Assembly (NCBI GenBank): GCA_963855995.1
Contig: OY979723.1
Coordinates: 10,173,013-10,237,012, forward strand
Length of the DNA: 64,000 bases
Source of the DNA: Muricea muricata
Lineage: Eukaryota; Cnidaria; Anthozoa; Malacalcyonacea; Plexauridae
Direction: 5' to 3'
This document shows, piece after piece, positions 17,101 to 29,100 of this stretch. Made by a program: the position numbers and the translations under genes. The notes beneath the pieces are model-generated. The model ran no database searches, was not told where the DNA came from, and saw nothing but the letters and a program-made list of their open reading frames with translations. Positions within the stretch are counted from its first letter, which is position 1, and each line of letters opens with the position of its first letter.

Positions 17101-20100
17101 AGAAGAATTAATGCAGCAGTTCATCTTAAGCGATTTTTGTGCAGAAGAGTTAATACAGCAGTTCATCTTAAGCGATTTTTGTGCAGAAGAATTAATGCAG
17201 CAGTTCATCTTAAGCGATTTTTGTGCAGAAGAGTTAATACAGCAGTTCATCTTAAGCGATTTTTGTGCAGAAGAATTAATGCAGCAGTTCATCTTAAGCG
17301 ATTTTTCTGCAGAAGAGTTAATACAGCAGTTCATCTTAAGCGATTTTTGTGCAGAAGAATTAATGCAGCAGTTCATCTTAAGCGATTTTTGTGCAGAAGA
17401 GTTAATACAGCAGTTCATCTTAAGCGATTTTTGTGCAGAAGAGTTAATACAGCAGTTCATCTTAAGCGATTTTTGTGCAGAAGAGTTAATACAGCAGTTC
17501 ATCTTAAGCGATTTTTGTGCAGAAGAGTTAATACAGCAGTTCATCTTAAGCGATTTTTGTGCAGAAGAATTAATACAGCAGTTCATCTTAAGCGATTTTT
17601 GTGCAGAAGAGATAATACAGCAGTTCATCTTAAGCGATTTTTGTGCAGAAGAGTTAATACAGCAGTTCATCTTAAGCGATTTTTGTGCAGAAGAGTTAAT
17701 ACAGCAGTTCATCTTAAGCGATTTTTGTGCAGAAGAATTAATGCAGCAGTTCATCTTAAGCGATTTTTGTGCAGAAGAGTTAATACAGCAGTTCATCTTA
17801 AGCGATTTTTGTGCAGAAGAATTAATGCAGCAGTTCATCTTAAGCGATTTTTGTGCAGAAGAGTTAATACAGCAGTTCATCTTAAGCGATTTTTGTGCAG
17901 AAGAATTAATGCAGCAGTTCATCTTAAGCGATTTTTGTGCAGAAGAATTAATGCAGCAGTTCATCTTAAGCGATTTTTGTGCAGAAGAGTTAATACAGCA
18001 GTTCATCTTAAGCGATTTTTGTGCAGAAGAATTAATGCAGCAGTTCATCTTAAGCGATTTTTGTGCAGAAGAGTTAATACAGCAGTTCATCTTAAGCGAT
18101 TTTTGTGCAGAAGAATTAATGCAGCAGTTCATCTTAAGCGATTTTTGTGCAGAAGAGTTAATACAGCAGTTCATCTTAAGCGATTTTTGTGCAGAAGAAT
18201 TAATGCAGCAGTTCATCTTAAGCGATTTTTGTGCAGAAGAGTTAATACAGCAGTTCATCTTAAGCGATTTTTGTGCAGAAGAATTAATGCAGCAGTTCAT
18301 CTTAAGCGATTTTTCTGCAGAAGAGTTAATACAGCAGTTCATCTTAAGCGATTTTTGTGCAGAAGAATTAATGCAGCAGTTCATCTTAAGCGATTTTTGT
18401 GCAGAAGAGTTAATACAGCAGTTCATCTTAAGCGATTTTTGTGCAGAAGAGTTAATACAGCAGTTCATCTTAAGCGATTTTTGTGCAGAAGAGTTAATAC
18501 AGCAGTTCATCTTAAGCGATTTTTGTGCAGAAGAGTTAATACAGCAGTTCATCTTAAGCGATTTTTGTGCAGAAGAATTAATGCAGCAGTTCATCTTAAG
18601 CGATTTTTGTGCAGAAGAGTTAATACAGCAGTTCATCTTAAGCGATTTTTGTGCAGAAGAATTAATGCAGCAGTTCATCTTAAGCGATTTTTGTGCAGAA
18701 GAGTTAATACAGCAGTTCATCTTAAGCGATTTTTGTGCAGAAGAGTTAATACAGCAGTTCACCTTAAGCGATTTTTGTGCAGAAGAGTTAATACAGTAGG
18801 TCATTTTCAGCGGTTTTCGTGTAAGCGCTATTCATCATTATTCGTCCAAAGCAAGTGCCTAAGGTCTAAACAGAGCAGCTCCCTAGAAATGTACTGTTTC
18901 TTACTGTTTTCAGGGGGGAGGTGAATGCTTCTGTTTAGAACGCTTGCTGAGTGTCGAATCATGACGAATGTCACTGATAATGACCTTCTGTGTAAGCTGA
19001 AAAACATGTCTGGCCACGTTGGGACCTACGACCTTTAATATGCTAGCCCAATGTCCTAGTATGTTAGTCTCTACGTATAGCCTTTAATATAATCGTGTTT
19101 TGTGGAGCATTGGTCGTATTGCAAAGGTCGTGGGTTCGATTATCCGGCATAGTTTTGTGTTTCTGCTACAATTTTTTTTTCCATATTGACCGGATTTCAC
19201 ATGTTTGTGTTTTTTTTTGTTTCTGCAGATGACGAATACGAGGGCGGGAAATATTTTTTTTGCTGTGTGAAAGAGGGCAACAGCGTCATGTTCTCGACCG
19301 ATGACGAGATGGAGAGACAAATGTGGGTGCATAAGATCTCGCAGGCAACGGGACAGTCACACAGGCCTGTGGCACCAAAAACTTTGGAAATTGGAACACC
19401 GAAAACGAACTCGTTGACGAAACTGATGGGAGGTGAGAAAAGTAACCAGCTGTTTCTCGATGAGGATTACAGCAGTTTCGAACGTTGAACTATAAGTGAA
19501 CGGGAACGATGATGAGTCAGTTATATTGGACCATATATCAAATGAAAGCTATTAAAAAGTTGTATCCTTAAACTTTGCCATATTTTGCAGTTGTTTTCTA
19601 TTGTTTCGCAATATCTTTTTTGTCTAAAGTGTTGAATTTTTAATATTTAATATTTAACAATTATTCGCCAAAGGCGAATTGAATATTGGTAAATATTCAT
19701 CGAGACGACGTCGAGGTGAATATTTACCGTAATCACTGAGCCTGAGGCGAATAATTGTTTTAGTATAATTTCTTTAGTAAAATTTACGTGAATAAAGCGA
19801 CTCTCATTGGCGACCATTTTGATAAAATGCCAGCTAGTAAATAATGCCTCAAATTTGCTAGTCAGTCAACCAATCAAAATGCTTGAAAGCTATTATTTAC
19901 TAAAGAAATTATACTAAAACTTTTTAGTTGCTTCAATTTGATGTGTGGTCCGATCTTTAACGTTAATTCGACTCAAAACTCATAAAAACTAACTAAGCTT
20001 TACCAGTTAACTGAACTTTTGTATTGAGTTAGCGTTCCAGTTGTATTACAGTTCACTGTTTCGAGTGATACATGACCACCAACCACAATGCTTGAAGCAA

Positions 20101-23100
20101 TAGTTGTTTTTGACATTTGAGCGCCGTTGCTGGTTTAACTATAGGGCGTGATTTCTCCGCTTTTTGGTCAGATAATTGTTTAGTATGAAATATTTTCGCT
20201 CTGTTAATCCGACTTTGTCATCCGGCGTTTTCACTTATGGCGTTTCTGATGGTAAATTATCGACGGCGCTCGAATTTTAAAAACCAATGTTGATTGTGAT
20301 TGTTGTTTTGCATAGACACAGACCGGGCGAGAAAATTTGGCCTCGACGAAGCGATCCAAGCTGACCCTTGTGAAGTTGACCATCATGTGTTGTTCAAATT
20401 GCTACAGTTTCTCACCCTGGAACATCGTCTGAGTGACACGTATTCTTGCTTGGTAAATACCGCTGATATCGTTGTAGACAGGATAAACTAGCAAAACCGC
20501 GGTTGTAACTACTGATCATCTGATGCATGGCGCTGTGACGGCGCCCTGTCTGCTGCTTTCGACACATATTGTGTCAAAAAACAGGACATTATCAAGTTTG
20601 CAAGAGCTGATTTTCATCTGCAAAATCTTGTGGTCGTACCCGTAGCCATAGTCAAATCTAGAATAGTATCGAGAAAACTCCCATTCAAACTCGTCCCCCC
20701 CCCCCCGTCTATAACTAGTTTTCATACAAGCTCGCACTTCCATTGCTATTTTCCAGGGGTGGTTCTCGCCGGGACAATTGTTTGTTTTGGACGAGTACTG
20801 TGCCAGATACGGAGTGCGTGGATGTTATCGTCATCTGTATTATCTTCTTGATCTGCTTGACAAGGCAGAGTCCGGCATCTTGATAGATCCAACCTTACTA
20901 CATTACAGCTATGCATTTTGTGCTTCGCACGTTCATGGAAATAGGTGAGCTTATTGGTTCATTTCAGAAATGCCACAGACTTGATGCAAGTTGTGGATTT
21001 TACCCGCTTGATGCTAGTTTGTCATCAAATCACATCAAGCTTGTTGTTTTCATTAAGTCTGTAAAAATCAGACTCGATGCAACTTTATATTTTCAGACTT
21101 GCTGCAAGTTGTTGAAACAATTTATGGAACAAACAGCAGCACACATAAGTGTATATCAGCCACCTTAAGCTGTCAAACGGGCCGCCTTAAAAAGGATACT
21201 AAAAGCTAAACCAGCCATCTTAAGTGGCTACCGATCATTCTCGTTCGCTCTCACTATTCTTTCATCTCCATTCTTTAGACCTGATGGTATTGTCACAATC
21301 ACCACATATGAGAGAGAAACATTCGATGAGGTTAAGGAGAGATTGTGGAATTTGCTCACGAATCAGATCACAAACTTTAGGTACATGAGAAATGAATTAT
21401 TGTGAGCGTATTCGGCCTAACATGCCTTACACTTTGTTTTCTTTCGTTCCAGATATTCCTTTCCGTTTGGTCGACCTGAAGGAGCTCTTAAAGCTACATT
21501 ATCTTTGTTTGAAAGGGTGACTAGAAGATTTACTCCTTGCAATAATATCGGCCACTTTTTTTGTATTAAAATGAATTACACGGCATTAAACTAATTCAGT
21601 TTCGCATGACCAGCTCTACCCCCTCCCCCTGCTTCCCCCCCCCCCCCCCACACACACACATACTTGAAGATAATTAATTCACACTGATTCTTACACGCAG
21701 GTGATGATGAAGGATATTTCAACGCCAGTTCCCTCCGATGAATTCCAAGCGGAGATGAGAAAATGTTTAAAACAAGCGGCTCTCGTAAACTACACCAAAG
21801 TGTCAAGTTTTGTGAAAATTGAAGGTGAGTTGGGGAAAGGGGGAGGACTGGTAAATAATCGCGAGAGGAGCTTGGAAGCGGGCAAGTATTCCACATTCAA
21901 AATATTTGAGTATCGCTAGTATATTCTACGAAAAAGTGCAGTATTTATAATGAGATTAACACTGTTGAACTTGTTATACGGACTTCTGTCACAAGATTTC
22001 ATCAAAGCTGTTCACCAGCCACTTTTGAAGATGGCTAATGCACAAAACATAAAATTAGAGGACAGGACTGACTAGTGTTATATATTTTTGAAATGAAGAT
22101 TTTAGCACCCCGGAGACGAATCCAATAGATCGTCTTGATGTGATTTATCGACTGGCTGATTACTGTATCGACCTCCTGCAACAGAACGAAGAACACCACG
22201 GCGAGGTGAGCGCCTTGCCTGTCAAAATCTTCCACTCCAAGATATACACAGTTTATTCAACACAAAACTATAGGATATTTGCGGTCGATCTGAGCTAGCT
22301 TTTCACAGGAAGTTCGTTTGGAAGTTCGGAAGTTCGTTTCATTAGCCCCTAAACTAAAGAAGCCAATGAAATGCTTAGTTTACGAAACGGTTTGCAAATT
22401 CTGAAATGAACTTTGAACTTCGCAACGAAGCTCGGAATGCTACACTGAAAAGTTAGCTGAGATCGACTGTAACGACCTAAACGTTGGAAACAGAACTTCG
22501 ACATTTACGACCACTAACTTCCCGACGAATTTTTTTTTTGTACCTATAATTAAGGTTTGGAAAGAACCTATAGTTTTGTGTGTATTAATTACCCTGCATT
22601 GTACAGCTCAAAACGCCACAGACGTTTTGCTACAAGTTGTGGATTTATACAATTTTGTCATCAAGTTGCATCAAGCATGTTGGCTCCATCAAGTTGCATC
22701 AAGTCTGTGAAAGTCTGACTTTATACAGCTTGATGATTACAGACTTGTTAGAAGTTGTTGAAACAACTGGGTTGCAACAACAAAGTTGCTGTTTGTGGAT
22801 AAAATGTCTTGCATCAAGCTTTTTGTGAGCTGTTGTGTAAGATTTTTTATCATCAAGTGATGCGAACATATCCTGAGATTGGCTTGATGACTGCGAAGTA
22901 ATGGCAACGTACGATTTAGTTCATGTAAATCTAATTTTGTTATTCGCGCAGGCTTTGGAGTGGTTCTCGACACTGATGGTGGAGCACACCGAGCTATTTT
23001 GGTCGTTGTTCACGGTTGATGTAGACGCTGCATTAGACGTACAGCCTCCCGACACCTGGGATAGTTTCTCGTTGTTTCAACTGCTCAACGATTATTTCAA

Positions 23101-26100
23101 CAAAGAACGTGAGTATGATATTTGTGGTGTTGCTCTGATTACGTGGATATGGAAGGAACAGGACTCAGTTTCGAAATATCACATACTCGAACCGATCTGA
23201 CCTTGTAGCTAAGTTGGCAGAGCATTGGGCTAAGTTTACAGTCATAGGTTCGATTTCTAACGTGGTCAGACACATATTCAAGTTCTCCCGCTGTAGACAT
23301 CAACTCCGAGTAACAGTATACTTAAGACACAATGAATATCATGAAAACGTAAACATAGATCTTATCTAGTTCCAGTTCTTTCTGCTTGACTCGCGTTCAT
23401 CGTATTGTTTCTCTTTCAGCTTCCTTACGTAATGGACCAAGTCACATCTACTTTCAAAATAAGTTTGCACCGCTGGTCATCCGTTACGTCGATCTCATGG
23501 AGTCTTCTATTGCTCAGTCCGTGCACAATGGTTTTGAAAAGGAGACCTGGGCACCAGTTGGGTAAGACGTTGAAGTGGTACTGACTACTGAGTACTTGTA
23601 ACGGTTTTAAGGGGGTCCACTACGAAATGATTTCCAAATTTATCAATTTTCAAAATTTGCAGAAGATATTGTTCACAACCTTGTCGAAGCATTTGCAGAA
23701 TTTGAAACATAAAAAAAATTATAAACGGAGAAATTGAGCAAAATGTATATCTTGTTAGGGTAAAACCATGATTTTATCCTGAACAAAAGGGAGCCTTTGA
23801 TTGGCTTTCTTGAGCTTTTGTTGTTCTGTTTCATTGTTTTGTTTAAGTTTTAAATATATGCAAAAGAAACATTAAGCTATTTTCTCTGGCTGCTGGAAAG
23901 GCCAATTTTCCACATTTCAAACACAATAACTCGGCTGATACTCAATATTTAAATATGAAACTTTTTGATCATGTAGCAACATCCTTTCGCTAGAAGATAA
24001 ACATAAAATAATTATTCTTTTTGCTATTACTGATGTCCGTTGTACGAAAAGTAAATAGCGCTATCCAGAAGATAGTCAGTTTTAAAACTTTGTGAGCATG
24101 TTCAGTAACTGGTAGAACCCATATTAAAGTTCGGCATTTTCGCTTCAAAGTCCCTTTTTATCTCCTGCGAGTTCAATATCCCTGGTATCGTTGATTTTTG
24201 TGCCTCTTGTGGCAGTTTAAAAAATCACTATCCGGTGGATAAGCGCTATTCATCTTTTAGCCATAGTTTTCTGTCTTCTACCGTTAATTCGCTTGTTCAG
24301 AAACTCTCTGTCTCTGTTTGATTCCGCTTCAGTGAAGGATGCACTTCGTCTGAAGATATGTTTTATAAACTGAGTGCTTTAAAAGGATTCATTGATGATC
24401 TTCACTGGCCTGAACCAGAGCTTGCTGCTCATCTCAGCCAAAGAATTGAGCTCATGTCTTCCGATATGATAGAAGCTTGCGTCAAGAGGTAATCATATCA
24501 TGATTTGATCTACTTGCATGGATGCACACACAAATTAAGTAACAAGCGATCTATAATTCTTTGTTATTCGTGTTAGGGTTCGCGAGGCCTTTCTCAACTG
24601 GCTAAAACGTGGAAGATACACTACAGAGTATGTGATGCCTCAACAGATCTGTGTTATGTTTAATGTGATTGCGCAAGCCAAAAAACAAGTAAGATTTCGT
24701 TTATGGAACAAGCACTTCAGTATCGATATAAGTAAGCAGAAAGAATCACTGGGAGGCTAAACCCGACCCACCATACGGAAGAACATTCATCAGATTTGAA
24801 AACTTTAGTTTGTTTCTGATCTCTTCCATACTTGTCCACTTGTTCCACTACACTACACTGCACTGAAAAACAAGACAAACACTTCGACAAAAAGAAAGAT
24901 CCTTCTTCTAGGCTAGAAAGAAAGATAAGTTCCAAGCTCATGGCTTCTTGACTAATAACACCGAACTCTATGAGACTTTATTTTATTTACCCAAATGCTG
25001 CGTGAAGAATGGCTTCAAATTCAATGAATTGCATTGAATGCAAACATACCCAATTTTACAAATATCACTTTATAACACGTTAATACTGAAACTGGGCTTT
25101 TTGAATTGTTATGTAATTCTGAATCAGAAGTGGCTCTATTCTTCATAGGTGTGATTATTCAGGGGGGGCATTTTTAATCACATATAGTACGTTATATCAG
25201 GCAATGTACGTTTGAAGGTGAGCAGGCCAGAAGAAGTAAACTGTATTTAGATCGTTTCTGGTTTTTTTTTGTATAACAGGCAATGGATGTGGGTAAGTCA
25301 ACGATGGATTTGAGGTCGCAGAGAAATAAAAGCAGTCCCTCCGAGGTAAGTTGATCAAAATGTTCATCCATGGTTCTATCTTCTGTCTGATTAATTATTT
25401 TACCATAGAGGAAGTGTGTTTGAGTGTGTCTATGTCTCCACTGAAAACTCGCTAGACTAGAGCAGTAATGTTGCTCATTCTATATTTTGTGATGCGAGTC
25501 AATACGCTTTACTGTGGAACTTTGTAACTTAGGCCTTTTTTAAAGGTCATGGCTAAAGGGGATGGACGAGAGGTAGGTTTTCAAGATGGCGGCTGTTTTT
25601 CAAGATTCTTTTAAAAAACGAGAACGAATCAACAACCAGACATTGATAGCATTCCTAAAGCTTACCCTAACCCTAGCCCTAAACCTAACCACAATTTAGG
25701 AATGCTATAAATGTCTGGTTGTTGATTCTTTCTCGTTTTAAGAATCTTCAAAAACAGCCGCCATCTTGAAAACCTACCTCTCGTCCATCCCCTTTAGCCA
25801 TGACCCTGTTTTAAACGTCGAATTTTGCATACATCGAATGCAATTCAAACAATGGGTGATTAGATGACTAACCTCATTATGTATTGTTTGAACCGCATTC
25901 GTTGACGCTCCATTAATCACTTTTTTATACAACCAGCTCCAGGACTTTGTATTTACATATTTTAACAACAACCGCAATGTCAATGCATATTGCCTTTTAA
26001 TATACTCATTCCTTATAACAAAGCTAAGAAACTGACTAAATGTTTATGCTATCTTAAACCTACAGAATTAAAAGCGTTTGTTTAAAAAGTTTTGCCGACA

Positions 26101-29100
26101 TTCAATGGTGATTTTCTTTTTGCTTAAGAAAGTTTTACAAGTCAATAGTTGCACAAACATTGTTGTTCTTATGTAAAATATGTAAATACAAAGTCCTGGA
26201 ATACATTTGAGGCGAAATTAAAGGTTTGCAAGGTAAACGTATCAGGCCGTATCACGGAAGTCACTAGAGAGGTTTAGATTTGACTTCCTCTACCACTACC
26301 ACTACCTTTTCCCGATTTTTGAACAGTTTGATTGGTTAATCGGGTACAATCCTGGTCAAAAGTGTTGGGACACGTGAACATTTACAGGCGTTAACTTAAT
26401 TCCTAGCGCCCCCTCCCCACCCCCACCCTGTTCAATGTTGAAAATTGAGCAAAAAGTTGTCTGCATCATTCCACTTTCAACATTGATTGGGGGAGGGAAG
26501 GGGGGGGGGGGGGGTGATAACAAAATTTTGCATGAAATCAAGTCTGTTTCAAGTAAATGATAAAAAAAAATTATGAAAAAGTCGTGATCTCCCAAGGACT
26601 TTTGGCCAGGATTGTAAGTCCGACACATCTGATTGGCTGAAATATAGATTGAGGTGGCGGTAGAGGTATTGGAAGCCAAATCCGAACCTCTCTATGGACC
26701 GATTGCATTATGGGCAAAATTTTGAAAAAAGTTGAAATGGGAAAATTTATTACCACAGCATTGAAGAGCATCCTAAAATTAGTAAAATTGCTAAGCTTGG
26801 TTGCGAAACGTTGTAAAATGTGGAAAATGTAAGCCTGTGAAGATTGCAAATTTTGTATATTTTTGTATTACGCACGGAAAATTGATACCAACATGGAGAA
26901 AACGGTATCAATTGTCAGTGCGTAATACAAAAGAGTGCAAAATTCGCAAACTTTGCAGGGCTATATTTTCCTCATTTTACAACGTTTCGCAACAAAACTT
27001 TGCAATTTTACTAATTTTAGTATGCTCTTCAATGCTGTGGTAATGAATTTTCCCACTTCAACTTTTTTCAAAATTCTGTCCGTAATGCAATCGGTCCATT
27101 AGCGCTTTAGGGCTTGCATATGCCGACCATTACTTTGATTGTCTGCGGTTTATCTCATACAACAACGAATATATAAGAGGTTTATTATTTTGGTTTTAGC
27201 ATTTGTACCATCCTGACGTAAGAGAATATCTCGTGGAAACCGAAGGGTTCTTCATCACAGAACTAGTGGACAAAGTAAGCGAAGAGTTTACGTCCTACAC
27301 TAAACGTTCAACGTTCATTTACGAATAAGAATATTTTTTTAATTTTTTTTTTATTTAGTATAATCTCATTGCAGCTTTGTTAGGTAACCAGCTATATAAG
27401 TTTGCTAGGAAAAAAACTCGCAAATTTATCATGGCAAAGCTTTCGATTCGTAAGTTCGGATTGTTATCAGTGTTACAATCCATATAATAACAGTATGTCA
27501 TTAGCACCAATAAGATCGGAGCTTACGGATTTAAGGCTTTGCAAAAACAATTTTACGCGGTATTTCCAGAAAACTAAACCTTATCGTTTATTTAGATCGA
27601 TATCGTATTAGAGGGCCTTTTAAAAAAGTTATCAAGATACGATCAAGGAACAATAAAGTCTCATATTTTCTCGCTGTCGGTAAGTGGCTGTATATGTCCA
27701 TTCACCGTCGAAAGTTTGTGCCATGCTGTCTACTGCATCATGAATGTTTATTTTGAGTTCATTTCGCTCATTTATTTGAGCCCGGGGCGGTTGTTCAAAA
27801 GGGGTTAAAATAAAAAGGGGTCAAATGAAATTGCTGAGTAATCTGTTCATATACTTTTTTTTTCAGAAATTTCATCGAACAACTAGAAACACAGAAATGC
27901 ATTGCACTAGTTGTCAAATACAAATCAATTTTTCGATCCGAACTAAAAATGCCTCATGAAATATAACTTACTTTGGTTTGAAATTTCTAGTAGATTTGTA
28001 ATTTGCTTCACTGAACATGATTATTATTAAGTTTCAACAAGTTTCATCAGAGAAAATAAGCGATATAAGTGATGAAAAACAAGAAGATGCATTTCTGGTC
28101 GGTCACGTCTAGGCCTTTTACTCACGGACATAACCGAGAGAGAAGTTAGTGTTTTTAATTTGAATTCGTGATGATTTCTAGTCGCAAACAGATGAAGCCA
28201 GGATCAAGTTTCTTCAGTTTTGTCAAGCAAATCTTGGACAAATGCAGAACTCGATTGATGACAGTAAAATGCGCAAAAAATTATTGAAGGTAAGAACATT
28301 ATCGAAGATGTTAAAAAGTCTTTCTTGTTAATCACTCTCGAATCAATCAAATCTAACTTTGAAAATACGAGTAATAGCAGCGTTTGAAAATTGGCCATTT
28401 CCTGATCGTGACTACAAAGCATGCGTGGGTTATGTGAAGAGACTATGCGATGAAGAGCATCAGTTATGAGAAATGTAAAACGAATAGTGCAAACAACCTT
28501 CGAGTTTTCTCCTTGGAGATAACGAGGCACTTTCTATATTTTCTTTCTCTGATTTTAACTTTTTATAGTTTCCAGCCACTTTGCGTTGCCCCTCCAAACA
28601 GTCTATGGATGCTTTGCAGTTCGTGAGTGGGTTACTGGCCTTGTAAATTGTAAAAACGCGGCTTCACAAATGATGCATTTGTTTTTAGAGTTGGTACGGC
28701 CACTTGATGAAAATTTTAGTCACGTGGCTCACGGATAGGATCTCGTTAAAACTTCATCCATATCAATTGCATACTCTCTTTCCTTTGGTAAAGGTGGGTT
28801 ACGTGGCTAGTAACTTTGTACTAAACTAAACTACACTGGATGCCTTTGTCAGTTTTAAATTGTTCTTCCTGGAAGTCACCCTGTGATTGATCCTGTCCTA
28901 CTACCGAGGGAAACCTAAACTACGCTAACTTTTTTAATACTTGATAGCTTTATCAGTTTTAAGGCGTTCTTTCTGGACGTGCAGTTAGGATTATCTCCAA
29001 TTAGGATTGTTCCAATGTTACTACTGGAAAGAACCCAAGCTAAACTGAATTTATTCATACTGGATAGCTCCATTATTTCTGAGCTGTTCTTCGACATCCA

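Noticed and set aside
16163-18798. CRISPR-like regular array
   Set aside because: There are no unique spacers; every 42-bp unit is the same, and the host is a eukaryote.
16040-18799. A 919-aa ORF made of [14 protein letters not shown] repeats, with a 917-aa ORF in another frame and an 889-aa ORF on the minus strand
   Set aside because: All three arise from one 42-bp minisatellite whose period is a multiple of three. It lies in a CADPS intron and the real exon ends at 16154. It is kept as a repeat, with possible intron retention raised as a finding.
23195-23273. Functional tRNA gene
   Set aside because: A and B boxes are present, but the anticodon stem does not pair and a related damaged copy exists. 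A SINE origin is more likely.
27359-27383. A 25-nt exon candidate in CADPS (YNLIAALL) with fair splice sites
   Set aside because: Including it breaks the reading frame. Joining 27274 directly to 27596 keeps phase and gives the conserved [18 protein letters not shown] alignment. It could at most be a poison exon.
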